Positions 24,254-34,101 are shown, counted from the stretch's first letter. The stretch: DNA of 64,000 nt from Desulfuromonadaceae bacterium (GCA_028687585.1 JAQTZV010000004.1:124001-188000); one strand, 5' to 3'. A program made the numbers and translations. Notes: generated by a model from the sequence alone, not told the origin.

Positions 24254-26010
24254 GACGGCTCCTTTTCTGGACGCACTGCTCCGGTCAGTACTGTTTCCGG
24301 ATCATTCGTATGGCCACCCGCTGCAAGTCGATCAGCGAGGCCGGAGGTTCTGATGGTACGTTTTTCAACGGCCTGGCAGAATACCTCTTCAGATCCCCAT
24401 ATTTCGATGGAACGGCGGGCCCGTGTGACTGCGGTATAGAGCAGCTCCCTGCAGAGCACATCCGACAGACGATCCGGCAGAATCAGAAGCACCCGGTCAA
24501 ACTCGGAACCCTGGCTTTTATGCACGGTCACGGCAAAAGCGGTCTCAACGGGAGGCAGGCGGATTGCCGAGAGATGGCGCAGGCCACCCTCCTGATTTTC
24601 GAACCAGGCCGTGCCGCCCCCCCCGCTCTCCACAACCACACCGGTATCGCCGTTAAACAACCCGAGTTCATAATTGTTTCCGCTGATCATGACCGGCATC
24701 ATGCGGGCAGTTGTGGCGTCGCTTTTTACAGCGCTCAGACAGAGACGGTTCAGATTTTCTATGCCATACGGGCCTGAGCGGAGTGGCGACAACACCCTGA
24801 ACGAGTTGAGCTTTGCAAGCGCTTCGGCAGGTGATTCTGCCTTGGTACAGCAGAGGCAGTCATTACGGACGGCAGCCGTGAACGCCTCATCGAACGCTTT
24901 TCCTGTGGGCAACCGGCGCCAGACGACGTCCGGGAACTCCCCTGATTGCGCCAACGCCGCCGCCGCTGCGCCCTTGCCGCTGTTAATCAGGAGGCTCAGG
25001 GCGGCAATGCCGCTCTGCTCACCGAAGCGGTAACTTTTTGTCAACTGGGTGACCGGGACTGCTGCCTGAAGCGTGCCATCGCAGATATCCGCCAGCACAG
25101 CCCCGGCTTCGACTGAGGCGAGTTGGTTGCGGTCTCCCAGCAGGATGACACGGGCATCGTCACGCAGCGCTTCCATAAGGGCTGCCATCAGTTGGAGATC
25201 GACCATGGATGCTTCATCTACGACCAAAATATCGCAGGTGAGCCGCTTGTCCCGATTATGCCGGAAACCGCCGTTGCGGGCGTGTACGCCCAGCATTCGA
25301 TGGATCGTGCTTACCGCCGTTGGCATGTTTTCCCTGATTTCATCGGATAGAGCGGGGTGGTCAGCTGCATGCATGATCGATTGATGAAGCCGCAGCGCGG
25401 CTTTGCCGGTCGGTGCTGCAAGTACGATTTCAGGCGGGGGATCGCCTGCCATTTCGAGCAGCAGCGCCAAAATTCGGGCCACGGTAGCTGTTTTGCCGGT
25501 GCCCGGCCCCCCGGAAATGATGGAAAAGCGGCGGGTCAGCGCCATTCTTGCCGCCGAACGCTGCAGATCAACGTCACCGTTCTGAACCGGGAAATAGCGG
25601 TCGAGGGCTTCTTCAAGCCCGGCTTCATGTGCCATCAGGTGGTGACTGCGTGACAGAATACCGGTGGTAACCTGTTGTTCATACCCCCAGCAGCGATGCA
25701 GGTACAACCGGCCGGCCTGATCGAGCACCAGTGGGGTATATTCCCCCGGGGAGCCAACGGTGTCACACTGTTTCAATGACTCCTGCCAAAGTATGGTGTC
25801 GGATGGCGGCTGTTTTTGCGGAGCGTGCAGAAGCGGGAATGCCGAATAATCCGGCGCATCACACAGATTGAAGCAGGAATGACCATGACGGGCAGCATAA
25901 CTGGCCAGAGCTGCTCCCCACCAAAGCCCGCTACCGGGATTCCGGTCAATGCGCACAATGAAATCAGCGAAGTGAGTGTCAAGATTCGAAAGTCTGGTCG
26001 TGCCGGTCAT
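24250..26010 (-). CDS. recD: Exodeoxyribonuclease V alpha subunit RecD
   Basis: 586 residues, the usual RecD length. Seen: Walker A in SGGPGTGKTATVA (about 166-178), Walker B in DILVVDEASMVD, LLGDRNQLASVEAG, and the C-terminal FAVTVHKSQGSEFD and LLYTAVTRAR motifs of superfamily 1B helicases. In the RecBCD enzyme it is the fast 5'-3' motor. The recB and recC genes are not in the window. Translational overlaps link it to the GGDEF gene before it and the epimerase gene after it. Confidence 0.9.
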   Translation of the reverse strand: MTGTTRLSNLDTHFADFIVRIDRNPGSGLWWGAALASYAARHGHSCFNLCDAPDYSAFPLLHAPQKQPPSDTILWQESLKQCDTVGSPGEYTPLVLDQAGRLYLHRCWGYEQQVTTGILSRSHHLMAHEAGLEEALDRYFPVQNGDVDLQRSAARMALTRRFSIISGGPGTGKTATVARILALLLEMAGDPPPEIVLAAPTGKAALRLHQSIMHAADHPALSDEIRENMPTAVSTIHRMLGVHARNGGFRHNRDKRLTCDILVVDEASMVDLQLMAALMEALRDDARVILLGDRNQLASVEAGAVLADICDGTLQAAVPVTQLTKSYRFGEQSGIAALSLLINSGKGAAAAALAQSGEFPDVVWRRLPTGKAFDEAFTAAVRNDCLCCTKAESPAEALAKLNSFRVLSPLRSGPYGIENLNRLCLSAVKSDATTARMMPVMISGNNYELGLFNGDTGVVVESGGGGTAWFENQEGGLRHLSAIRLPPVETAFAVTVHKSQGSEFDRVLLILPDRLSDVLCRELLYTAVTRARRSIEIWGSEEVFCQAVEKRTIRTSGLADRLAAGGHTNDPETVLTGAVRPEKEPS

Positions 26011-27098
26011 TTGGAGGTGACTTCGCGTTTGTCATACGACAGGTCGTTCATGGTGTCACTAAAAACGGTCAGGCGGTTTTTGCCGCGGCGCTTGCTGACA
26101 TACATGGCCTCGTCCGAGGAGGCCATGATGGAGCGGACATCCTCGCCATCGTCAGGATAGCCGGCCAACCCGGCGGAAAGGGTCGTTGTAATGAGTTTTC
26201 CTTCAAAGGTGAACGGAGAGGAGGCCATGCCGGCAACGATCCTCTCAACAGCGCCGACAACGTCCTGCTTTCCGGTTTCATTGAACATGATGACAAACTC
26301 GTCGCCGCCGTATCGGGCGCAAATATCTGAACTGCGGATGTTTGTGGAAATCATCCGGGCTACCTGCTGTATCAGCATCGTTCCGGCAAAATGGCCGTAC
26401 TGGTCATTAATTTTTTTGAGGTTGTCGGCGTCTATCATGCAGAGGGCAAAGGGGCGGATATGCCGTTTGGCAAGTTTTTCCTGGATATCGGCCAGCAGAA
26501 AAAAATTACGCATGTTATTTATGCCGGTAACATCATCTGTCAGCGACAGTCGCTCCACTTCGCTGCGTGCCGTCTCATTTTCCCCGGCCAGCATGGCGCC
26601 AAGATGGGCAATCAGCATATACGGAAATAGCTCTATTATGTGGGTCAGGTAATAGTTGAGTCCCCGAAAGTCGGCAGATGCCAACAGGATATAGGATGCT
26701 ATCGCAATGCCGGCCATAAAGTAGGTTACCCGGCGCCCCTGGGTAAGCGAGGTTGCCATCAGGATCAGGTAAATCAGCGACATGAACGGGCTGGATATTT
26801 TCCCGGTATACCAGCAGACAGCCACAACGAAGGCGAGAAAAACCATCAGATCGATAAAAATCTTGAAGGCGCCGTATCTGCGGGAAAGCACGCCATAGCG
26901 GGCGTTGAAGTTATAGCAGAACAGAAGGATCGAGAATCCTGCCAAAAAGGCCATGCTGATGCTATCAGTAGGGGTAAGTTTGATGCTGAGCGCCACCAGG
27001 GCGATCAACAGCCAGGAGATATTCCCCATGATGCGGTCATAGCCTTTATAGCGCTGCTGCATACCTGGAATGTTGTTTTCCTGAAAATTGTCGTTCAT
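26007..27098 (-). CDS. Membrane diguanylate cyclase (GGDEF)
   Basis: 363 residues. About five or six membrane helices (residues about 25-175) lead into a GGDEF domain with the intact active site RYGGDEFVIMF and a substrate segment CMIDADNLKKINDQYGH. It should make cyclic di-GMP. No RxxD inhibitory site is obvious five residues before the motif (sequence there is SSDIC). No extracytoplasmic sensor domain of size, so the membrane part may itself sense. First gene of the operon with recD. Confidence 0.88.
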   Translation of the reverse strand: MNDNFQENNIPGMQQRYKGYDRIMGNISWLLIALVALSIKLTPTDSISMAFLAGFSILLFCYNFNARYGVLSRRYGAFKIFIDLMVFLAFVVAVCWYTGKISSPFMSLIYLILMATSLTQGRRVTYFMAGIAIASYILLASADFRGLNYYLTHIIELFPYMLIAHLGAMLAGENETARSEVERLSLTDDVTGINNMRNFFLLADIQEKLAKRHIRPFALCMIDADNLKKINDQYGHFAGTMLIQQVARMISTNIRSSDICARYGGDEFVIMFNETGKQDVVGAVERIVAGMASSPFTFEGKLITTTLSAGLAGYPDDGEDVRSIMASSDEAMYVSKRRGKNRLTVFSDTMNDLSYDKREVTSK

Positions 27099-27109
27099 GC
27101 GGTGCCTTC

Positions 27110-27559
27110 CTATCCAACGGCAGTTAACGTTATTACTGCAGTTACTGTATAGCGTGCAAGTTTGCCGACAGCAACCAGGAGTGAAAAAATCCAGAAATTG
27201 GTCCGCAGCACCCCTCCCGCCAGGCAGAGCGGGTCTCCGACTATCGGCAGCCAGGAGAAGAGTAGTGAATATACTCCAAAGCGCTGGTAATAGTTTTTGG
27301 CCCGTTCCTGCTGCTGGGGCGAGACCCGCATGACCTTCTCTATCAGCCAGACCCCTCCCGCCATGCCGATCAAGTAGGTAACAAGAGCACCCAGATAGTT
27401 ACCAACGGTAGCAGTGGCAACAGTCCATATGGGATCATAGCCGCTTACCAGCATCATCACCAGCAGCCACTCTGACCCGAGCGGCAGTAGTGTCGATGCG
27501 AGAAGACTCATGAAAAAGAGCGCGACGTAGCCGGGCTGGTTAAGCCAGTCATGCAGCAT
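27110..27559 (-). CDS. YqaA/DedA-type membrane protein
   Basis: 149 residues from ATG 27559; a longer frame would run to the start of the divergent WYL gene. Opens MLHDWLNQPGYVALFFMSLL and has ASTLLPLGSEWLLV and the SWLPIVGDPLCLAGGVLR re-entrant segment typical of the DedA/SNARE-associated superfamily (YqaA branch). Four to five membrane helices. DedA proteins flip lipid carriers or phospholipids in some bacteria; the role of YqaA is not established. The start has no clear ribosome site. Confidence 0.8.
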   Translation of the reverse strand: MLHDWLNQPGYVALFFMSLLASTLLPLGSEWLLVMMLVSGYDPIWTVATATVGNYLGALVTYLIGMAGGVWLIEKVMRVSPQQQERAKNYYQRFGVYSLLFSWLPIVGDPLCLAGGVLRTNFWIFSLLVAVGKLARYTVTAVITLTAVG

Positions 27560-27678
27560 GACAGTATATGTCAGAAATTGATTGTCAAAATGGCTCAAAT
27601 CGTTACAATGCCTCCACCATACTATCTGGGATACTGTGGACATTGTAGCGATATATTCAGTTTCGGCAAGGGGGAACA

Positions 27679-28737
27679 ATGCTGAAAGGAAAACCGGCGA
27701 AAAAATATTCTCAAGCGGGGCGGCTGCATTCGATCATCCGGCTTCTGGAAACGAGGCGCGGTCTGACCCTGGAGGAGCTGGCGGAAGAGTGTGACGTCGA
27801 CCGGCGCACCATTCACCGCGACCTGAACGCGGTGGAACAGGCCGGTTATGCGTTGACAACGGAGTGGAGCGGCGGGAAAAAGGTCTATCGTTTTTTGACC
27901 CGGTCACGCAACCTTCCCCCGATTACCTTTACTTTGCAGCAGCTGATGTCGCTCTATCTGTTGCGCTCACTGGGCGCCCATCTGGCCGGTACTCCGTTTC
28001 TGGCCGAGATTGACGAGCTGTTTAACAGCATTCATTCGGTGCTTCCCGCCCGACATGCCGCGCATCTGGAACGGATTGCCAGAGTTTCGCTGCCGCTGTC
28101 GCACGGGGCACGTGACTACTCACCGTCAGCCGCCTTTGTGCCCGATCTGCAGAAAGCGCTGCTGCAGCAGTACCGCATCAGGCTGAACTATGCCAAGAAG
28201 GGCAAAAACGAGGTTGAACTCTATGAGGTTGATCCCTATACCCTGGTCTTTCACAAGGGGGGGATTTATCTGCTGGGGAATGCCCACAACCGTGCAGGTT
28301 TGCGCCTGTTTGCTCTGGAACGCATTCAGGGGATAGAGTTCACTCGCCAGCGTTTCGAGATTCCGGACAGCTATCAACCGGAGGCCCATTTCAACAACGC
28401 CTTCGGTCTGGTAAGCGACACGCCGATGAGGGTGCGGGTCCGCTTTTCTGCAGAGATCGCGCACACAGTGAAAGACCGGATCTGGATGCCGGGGCAGAAG
28501 ATCAGCAGCGATCCGGAAGGAAGGGTGCTCGTAGAATTTGAGGCGGCAGGGCAGATGGAGCTGATTTCCTGGATTCTCTCCTACGGCATTCATGCCGAGG
28601 TTCTGGGGCCGCCGGAACTGCGCAAGGAGGTCAGGCGGCAGGTGAAAGAGATGCGGGAGATGTATCGGGGGAAAGAGAAGGAAATCGAAAAAGTTGAGAA
28701 GAAAATCAAGCGAGGAAAGAGCGCCGGAGCAACGTAG
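27679..28737 (+). CDS. WYL-domain transcriptional regulator
   Basis: 352 residues. An N-terminal winged helix (about 15-70: LTLEELAEECDVDRRTIHRD) is followed by a WYL domain (about 150-235: LYEVDPYTLVFHKGGIYLLG, with RLFALERIQGIE) and a C-terminal extension (WCX) ending in a lysine/glutamate-rich tail. WYL regulators sense nucleotides or nucleic acid ligands, often under DNA stress; the target here is unknown. It is divergent from the YqaA gene. Confidence 0.87.
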   Translation: MLKGKPAKKYSQAGRLHSIIRLLETRRGLTLEELAEECDVDRRTIHRDLNAVEQAGYALTTEWSGGKKVYRFLTRSRNLPPITFTLQQLMSLYLLRSLGAHLAGTPFLAEIDELFNSIHSVLPARHAAHLERIARVSLPLSHGARDYSPSAAFVPDLQKALLQQYRIRLNYAKKGKNEVELYEVDPYTLVFHKGGIYLLGNAHNRAGLRLFALERIQGIEFTRQRFEIPDSYQPEAHFNNAFGLVSDTPMRVRVRFSAEIAHTVKDRIWMPGQKISSDPEGRVLVEFEAAGQMELISWILSYGIHAEVLGPPELRKEVRRQVKEMREMYRGKEKEIEKVEKKIKRGKSAGAT

Positions 28738-28766
28738 GACCCAAGTATTAATTTTTTGGAGTTTTT

Positions 28767-29918
28767 ATGCATAGAAATATGATCCTTGTTTTGATAACGG
28801 CGGTTTCAGTCCTTATTGTCCTGGCATTGCCTCTCTACCTGAAATTCATTGCCTACCCAGCGTACGAAGAATTTCAGGTGAGCAATGCCGAAAAGGAAAT
28901 GGCGATACTGGCCCAGCGAATGGTTAAAAAGCATGTTTTTTCTGCTCCAATATCTCAAACGGTGCCTCTGCCTGAAAAATTTGTTGCGGATGTGGAATTC
29001 ATTCAGCGCACCGTTGGCCTGCCAAAAATAAAAATTTTTTCCAAAGAGGGGGTCATTGTTTATTCAACTGAAACTGCTGACATTGGCACCCGAACAACGA
29101 AGTCATTTTTCCCAAATATGCTTGTTGATGGCAGACCACGAACCGAACTAAAGATCATCAAACAATCCGGGAATCTGGATGATGTCCATATGATCGAGAC
29201 GTATGTGCCGATCATGGATCATGGGATTGCGGTCGGAGCCTTTGAAATCTATCACAACATCACTGATTTGCGGTTGACATTTCATAAGATGAAACAAGAT
29301 GAGCGGAAGATTCTGCTGCCGGTGATTGTCCTGCTGCTGGCAGGAGGACTTACCAGCTCTTTTCTGGCGTACAAGAGCATGACCGAACTTAACAAGGCCA
29401 GAGAGCAGTTCCAGCTTCTGTCAGTGACCGATTTGCTGACCGGATTGTTAAATCGGCGTGGTTTTACTGCACAGGTTGAAAAACAGTTGGCGATTATTCA
29501 ACGTGGTGGAAAAAGAGCATTTCTGCTCTATATTGATATGAATGATTTTAAAAGCATCAACGACAACTTTGGCCATATTGCCGGCGATCAGGCGCTGATC
29601 GAAGCCGCCGGCATTCTCAAAGAGACCCTGCGTATGTCGGATATAATCGGTCGTATTGGCGGAGATGAATTTGCTGTTTTGACTGTTAATAACGAGAGTT
29701 CAAGCAATGAAGATCAGGTTAAACAGCGTCTGCTCGAGAATCTGGCTCGCAGAAACAGCCATAAGAGTGTTAATTATGACCTGTCTTTCAGCATTGGTGT
29801 TGCTGAATACACTTCCGGCTCAACCGAAAATATTGATGAGCTGATGAGCCGGGCGGATGAGAAAATGTACGCTGAAAAACAGCGCAGGAAAGCGCAAAGA
29901 CAGAGAGCAATATCATGA
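28767..29918 (+). CDS. Membrane diguanylate cyclase with periplasmic sensor
   Basis: 383 residues. An N-terminal membrane anchor (about 5-25), a periplasmic segment of about 150 residues resembling a single Cache-like sensor (IFSKEGVIVYSTE), a second membrane helix (about 182-202) and a GGDEF domain with the intact motif RIGGDEFAVL and DMNDFKSINDNFGHIAGDQ. Expected to make cyclic di-GMP in response to an external signal. Its stop overlaps the MidA gene start by four bases. Confidence 0.88.
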   Translation: MHRNMILVLITAVSVLIVLALPLYLKFIAYPAYEEFQVSNAEKEMAILAQRMVKKHVFSAPISQTVPLPEKFVADVEFIQRTVGLPKIKIFSKEGVIVYSTETADIGTRTTKSFFPNMLVDGRPRTELKIIKQSGNLDDVHMIETYVPIMDHGIAVGAFEIYHNITDLRLTFHKMKQDERKILLPVIVLLLAGGLTSSFLAYKSMTELNKAREQFQLLSVTDLLTGLLNRRGFTAQVEKQLAIIQRGGKRAFLLYIDMNDFKSINDNFGHIAGDQALIEAAGILKETLRMSDIIGRIGGDEFAVLTVNNESSSNEDQVKQRLLENLARRNSHKSVNYDLSFSIGVAEYTSGSTENIDELMSRADEKMYAEKQRRKAQRQRAIS

Positions 29919-31060
29919 ATGAAGATTCACAACTGAGAGACATCATCACCGCCCGCATCGCCGAACAGGGGCGGATCACCTTTGCCGACTTCATGGCCGT
30001 CTGCCTCTACGAACCGGGACTTGGCTACTATACCTCACCGGGGCGCAAGGTCGGCGCCGAAGGTGATTTTTATACCAGCATCACTGTGCATGGCGCGTTC
30101 GGCCGGGTGATTGCCCGCGAGATCGCCCAGATGTGGCGCAGTATGGAGCGCCCTGCCGCTTTTACTCTGGTGGAGTGTGGCGCCGGCAACGGCCGGCTGG
30201 CGTGCGACATCATGGATTTTCTCAGCGAACGCGAGCCTGAAATGTACCGGGGGCTCCGTCTGGTGCTGGTAGAGCAGGAACCGTCTCTTGAATCGGCACA
30301 GCGGGAGATGCTGGCGGCCCATGTAGAACGGCTTGCCTGGTGTTCTCCCGATGAATTTGCTTCAGGAAGCTTCACCTTCAGCGGCTGTCTCTACTCTAAT
30401 GAACTTATCGACGCCCTGCCGGTACACCGCGTCGTGATGACCTCTGACGGGTTGAAGGAGGTATATGTTGCCAGCAAGGATGGCGAGTTTGTCGAAGAGG
30501 CCGATGAACCTTCCACTCCCGAGATTGCCGCCTATCTCACGCGTATCGCTGTGGAACTCCATCCCGGCCAGCAGGCTGAAGTCAATCTGAACGCTCCGCA
30601 GTGGCTGGCATCCGCCTCCCGGGCACTCAAAAACGGCTTCATTCTGACAATCGATTACGGGTATCCTGCCGCCGAGCTCTACACGCCGCGCCGCAAGCTG
30701 GGAACGATTCTCTGCTACTATCGCCACCAGATCGAGGAAAATCCCTATCTCCGCCTGGGGCTGCAGGATATTACCACGCATGTTGATTTCACCACTCTGA
30801 TGAAGTGCGGTGAACAAACTGGGCTGCAGAATAATTGGTTTGGCGAACAGTACCGCTTTCTGCTCTCAGCCGGTATCGTCGAAGAGATTGAAGAAATTGA
30901 GCGTTCCACGGTATCCGATGAGGAAAAGCTGCGGCTCCGTTTGACGCTCAAAAAACTGATCATGCCCGATGGCGGTATGGGTGAAACCTTCAAGGTGCTG
31001 ATTCAGTCCAAAGGGGTTAACGCGCCCCGACTGCTGTGCCAGCGTGGCATTGGAAGGTGA
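29915..31060 (+). CDS. MidA/NDUFAF7-family protein methyltransferase
   Basis: 381 residues. The N-terminal ITFADFMAVCLYEPGLGYYT and EGDFYTS and the SAM-binding LVECGAGNGRLACDI identify the MidA (DUF185) family. The mitochondrial relative NDUFAF7 methylates an arginine of complex I; bacterial members are less studied. Conserved YSNELIDALPVHRV and LTIDYGYP segments are intact. Operon with the GGDEF gene and the HAD gene, which starts right at its stop. Confidence 0.87.
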   Translation: MNEDSQLRDIITARIAEQGRITFADFMAVCLYEPGLGYYTSPGRKVGAEGDFYTSITVHGAFGRVIAREIAQMWRSMERPAAFTLVECGAGNGRLACDIMDFLSEREPEMYRGLRLVLVEQEPSLESAQREMLAAHVERLAWCSPDEFASGSFTFSGCLYSNELIDALPVHRVVMTSDGLKEVYVASKDGEFVEEADEPSTPEIAAYLTRIAVELHPGQQAEVNLNAPQWLASASRALKNGFILTIDYGYPAAELYTPRRKLGTILCYYRHQIEENPYLRLGLQDITTHVDFTTLMKCGEQTGLQNNWFGEQYRFLLSAGIVEEIEEIERSTVSDEEKLRLRLTLKKLIMPDGGMGETFKVLIQSKGVNAPRLLCQRGIGR

Positions 31061-31744
31061 GTGGCCGTGATGACGTATGCTGAAATAAAAGGTATTGTCT
31101 TCGACCTGGATGGCACCCTGTATGTGTGTGATCGCTTTGCCGCTGAAATTCAGGCAGCGGCTTACGGCTATATTGCCGCTCTCAAGCAGGTCAGCTCTGC
31201 AGAAGCCGGTTTGATAATGGCTGCCACTCGGCTGCGGCTTACAGAAGAGAGCGGCACCGTACAGACTATATCTGCGGTCTGTACCGCGTTGGGCGGGAAT
31301 GTGCCTGATCTGCACCGTTTCTTTGAACAAACCCTGCAACCGGAATCATACCTTGTCCGGGATGAGCGGGTGGTTCGACTGCTGGTGCGCCTTGCGGAAA
31401 AGTTTTCACTCGCCATTTACACGAACAACAATCGTGTCCTGACGACACGCATTTTGAAATGTCTTGGCTTGGACGGCCTGGTTGCCGATATCTTTACTAT
31501 TAATGACACGTGGCGGGGCAAGCCGGATGAGGAGATGGTACACAGGGTACTGGGGGAGATCGGCCTCTCTCCGGACGAGGCGCTGTTTGTCGGAGACCGC
31601 TATGATGTTGATCTTCGTCTGCCGGAACAGCTCGGCTGTCCCGTGTATTTGAGCCAGAATCTGGGGCAGTTGTTGCGGCTGGAAGAGCTGCTGATACCAA
31701 TTCCAGGTCAAAGCCCCACCTTCGTTGGCTCGTCTTCGGCCTAG
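31061..31744 (+). CDS. HAD-family hydrolase with repeat-derived tail
   Basis: 227 residues from GTG 31061 (ATG 31070 is also possible). Core motifs: nucleophile IVFDLDGTLY, the YTNNNRV motif II, a Lys in RGKPDEEM, and FVGDRYDVDLRL for the metal-binding acids. A phosphatase of small molecules is likely; substrate unknown. The last 15 or so residues (PIPGQSPTFVGSSSA) come from a dispersed repeat element that begins at 31691, so the natural C-terminus was probably shorter or different. Confidence 0.85.
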   Translation: MAVMTYAEIKGIVFDLDGTLYVCDRFAAEIQAAAYGYIAALKQVSSAEAGLIMAATRLRLTEESGTVQTISAVCTALGGNVPDLHRFFEQTLQPESYLVRDERVVRLLVRLAEKFSLAIYTNNNRVLTTRILKCLGLDGLVADIFTINDTWRGKPDEEMVHRVLGEIGLSPDEALFVGDRYDVDLRLPEQLGCPVYLSQNLGQLLRLEELLIPIPGQSPTFVGSSSA

Positions 31745-31805
31745 TATGTTGAGGAGCAACCGACGAAACCGAAAATGTAATCGTTTGATTGCAACTTGGT
31801 ATCAG
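31691..31805. repeat. Short dispersed inverted-repeat element (copy 2)
   Basis: Perfect ten-base ends CTGATACCAA (31691-31700) and TTGGTATCAG (31796-31805) with the family core TTCGTTGGCTCGTCTTCGGC inside. The left part codes for the tail and stop of the HAD protein; the right end holds the stop codon of lipA on the other strand. It spans the whole gap between the two converging genes. Confidence 0.78.
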
Positions 31806-32644
31806 ACATAGTTTCCTGCATGGTATGAACTGCGCACATACGGGCCGCTCTCCACGTGGCTGAACCCCATCGCCGCAGCCGCTGACCGCAGCCATTCAAA
31901 CCGCTCCGGCGGGACATACTCCTGCACGGGGTAATGCCGGAGGCTGGGAGCCAGATACTGGCCAATGCTGAGATAGGCGCATCCTGCACCGCGCAGGTCC
32001 CTCAATACCTGAAGCACTTCCCCTTCTGTCTCCCCCATCCCGAGCATGATACCTGATTTGGTCTTGATATCCGGAGCCATTCCGGCGCACAACTGCAGCA
32101 CCTCAAGCGAGCGACCATAATCAGCGCCGCTGCGGATCCGGTAGAGGCGCGGTACGGTCTCGACGTTATGGCCAATGATATCCGGCTGCGCCGCGACGAC
32201 CAGTTCAAGGCTTGCTACAGCGCCCTGAAAATCGGGAATCAGCAGCTCGATCCGCGTTGCCGGTGATAGACTCCGGATTGCAGCTACCGTGGCGGCGTAG
32301 AGCGATGCCCCTCCATCCGGCAGATCATCGCGGGTCGGACTGGTGACCACTGCATGGGAAAGCCCCAGGCGGGCGACCGCCTCGGCAACCCGTGCCGGTT
32401 CATCACCATCGACCGCCTGCGGGACCGTTTTCTCCACATTGCAGAAGCTGCAGAGGCGGGTGCAGTTCTTGCCAAGAATCAGGAACGTGGCCTGGCCGCA
32501 GGAGAAACACTCCGAAATGTTGGGGCAGAGTGCCTGCTGGCAGACCGTATTCAAGCGCAGTTCACCGAGTAACTGCCGCATGTTGCTCTGATTGCCGGGA
32601 TTGACCTTCTTTCGCAGCCATTCCGGTTTACGCTGAATATTCAC
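31802..32644 (-). CDS. lipA: Lipoyl synthase LipA
   Basis: 280 residues. A radical SAM enzyme that inserts two sulfurs into protein-bound octanoyl groups. Auxiliary cluster cysteines C35, C40, C46 (CQQALCPNISEC), radical SAM cysteines C61, C65, C68 (CTRLCSFC) and the C-terminal serine in VRSSYHAG are all present. It follows the octanoyltransferase gene with a four-base overlap, downstream of the glycine cleavage genes whose GcvH protein needs lipoyl. Confidence 0.95.
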   Translation of the reverse strand: MNIQRKPEWLRKKVNPGNQSNMRQLLGELRLNTVCQQALCPNISECFSCGQATFLILGKNCTRLCSFCNVEKTVPQAVDGDEPARVAEAVARLGLSHAVVTSPTRDDLPDGGASLYAATVAAIRSLSPATRIELLIPDFQGAVASLELVVAAQPDIIGHNVETVPRLYRIRSGADYGRSLEVLQLCAGMAPDIKTKSGIMLGMGETEGEVLQVLRDLRGAGCAYLSIGQYLAPSLRHYPVQEYVPPERFEWLRSAAAAMGFSHVESGPYVRSSYHAGNYV

Positions 32645-33462
32645 GCCACTATCCCTTCCAGGTTCCAGCTGTCCGCACTATACTTACCGGCATATAACGA
32701 CTCCATTTCTGCCTGTTCCCGTTTTGACAATGAATCTTTCTGACGTGCAGTATCAAAATAGCTGCTGAAAGCGGTTGCAAGAACCGTAACTAAACTGCTC
32801 CAATCATTGTTCACTCCCCATTCAGCAAGGCTTGCTGCTCCTTCGGCATGTTCGGGAGCCTGATCAGTCATGTACGTCAGTCCGGTCACGGCACGATTCA
32901 GTAGCGGGATAGAGCCATGCTGAAAAATCACACCTTTCAGGCGTCGCTGGGCGTTGCCGCCGATTTTGCGGCCACCCGCAAGGATATCGAAACTCTCTTT
33001 ACCGGCAAAGCAGAATGCGGTCCGTCCGCCAAGGGGCGTCCCTTCAGGCATCGAATCGACCGCATAGCGCACGTCAAGACCGAGCGATCGGTAGAAAGTG
33101 AGCAGAAAACCGGTCAGCACACGAAAAGAGTCTTTAATGGATGATGCGGGAGGGATCTGCCCCGGCGCACAGACAAGGGAGTAGGTCAGTTCATGAGCAT
33201 GATAGATAACACCGCCGCCGGTTACCCGGCGCACGATCGCCACACCATCAGCCCGGCAGCGCTCAAGGTCGAGCACTTCGGCTGCCTTTTGGAAACGCCC
33301 CAGCGACAGCGCCGGAGGATTCCAGCCATAGAGGCGCAGAACCGGCAGGGACAACGCGGGATCGAATGAACGCAGCAGCGCCTCATCGATCGCCATATTC
33401 TCGGCTCCTGAAAGCGGCGGGGTTACGATGAGGCGCCAGGATTTGGCAAGATGGTCTGTCAT
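32641..33462 (-). CDS. lipM: Lipoate-protein ligase-family octanoyltransferase (LipM-like)
   Basis: 273 residues from ATG 33462. The biotin/lipoate ligase fold is clear: RRVTGGGVIYHAHELTYSLV and DILAGGRKIGGNAQRR. A cysteine in the AFCFAG segment, followed by VIFQHGSIPL, matches the active-site arrangement of Bacillus LipM, which transfers octanoyl from acyl carrier protein to GcvH, rather than ATP-dependent LplA. With LipA next to it this gives a complete endogenous lipoylation route. LplA activity cannot be excluded from sequence alone. Confidence 0.82.
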   Translation of the reverse strand: MTDHLAKSWRLIVTPPLSGAENMAIDEALLRSFDPALSLPVLRLYGWNPPALSLGRFQKAAEVLDLERCRADGVAIVRRVTGGGVIYHAHELTYSLVCAPGQIPPASSIKDSFRVLTGFLLTFYRSLGLDVRYAVDSMPEGTPLGGRTAFCFAGKESFDILAGGRKIGGNAQRRLKGVIFQHGSIPLLNRAVTGLTYMTDQAPEHAEGAASLAEWGVNNDWSSLVTVLATAFSSYFDTARQKDSLSKREQAEMESLYAGKYSADSWNLEGIVA

Positions 33463-33523
33463 AGCACACTCATCTGTTACGCTTGTTTTCCAGCCAGCCA
33501 GATGTAAAAACAAATTTCTGCGA

Positions 33524-33898
33524 TCATCTTTTGGGGAAATAATTTACACCGGAGAGTCCTGCAAAATCATCGTCCTGAGTCCAAAGGACCGCCTCGTGCA
33601 TTCGTGCTGTCGCCAGGATGATACTGTCAGCCATCGGTGTTTTTACATCCAGACTTAACTTTGCTGCCAATAGAGCTATTGATGACGAGAGTTCAATTAT
33701 TTTCCCCTGCTGCATCATCGCCACGGCCTGAAGCGCCGCATCTTCGCCTCGCTGGCGACAGACAATCTTAAATACTTCATACAGGGTTATTGATGGCACC
33801 AATAATTCGGCGCTATTTCCGAGCGGAGCCGCAAACAGGTCAGCATTCGATCCGTCGGCAAAATATTCCAGCCATCCCGAGGAATCCACGATGTTCAC
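33524..33898 (-). CDS. vapC: VapC-type PIN toxin
   Basis: 124 residues. PIN domain with the acids in MNIVDSSGWLEYF (start), LYEVFKI, MADSIILATARM and WTQDDDF. RNase toxin partnered with the AbrB antitoxin gene, overlapping it by four bases. The module interrupts the run of genes from gcvPB to lipM. Confidence 0.88.
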   Translation of the reverse strand: MNIVDSSGWLEYFADGSNADLFAAPLGNSAELLVPSITLYEVFKIVCRQRGEDAALQAVAMMQQGKIIELSSSIALLAAKLSLDVKTPMADSIILATARMHEAVLWTQDDDFAGLSGVNYFPKR

Positions 33899-34101
33899 AG
33901 GCGATCCACCTCACGTTCCACGGTTGTGTCTATTCCTTTCAGGAAACCTCGCATTTCAGCGATATCCCTGGTTGGCAGCAATTCAATCCGGTTGCCATAC
34001 GCTATGACCTGCATCATCTGTCCCGGAACAAGATGCAAACTTTCACGGACATCACTGGGTATGACAACCTGGTATTTAGAGGATAGCTTTACTGTTCCCA
34101 T
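33895..34101 (-). CDS. vapB: AbrB-type antitoxin (VapB)
   Basis: 68 residues from ATG 34101, preceded by AGGAAA; the longer frame from 34215 has no support. MGTVKLSSKYQVVIPSDVRE is the swapped-hairpin DNA-binding domain of AbrB/SpoVT proteins and the C-terminal third would bind the toxin. Confidence 0.87.
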   Translation of the reverse strand: MGTVKLSSKYQVVIPSDVRESLHLVPGQMMQVIAYGNRIELLPTRDIAEMRGFLKGIDTTVEREVDRL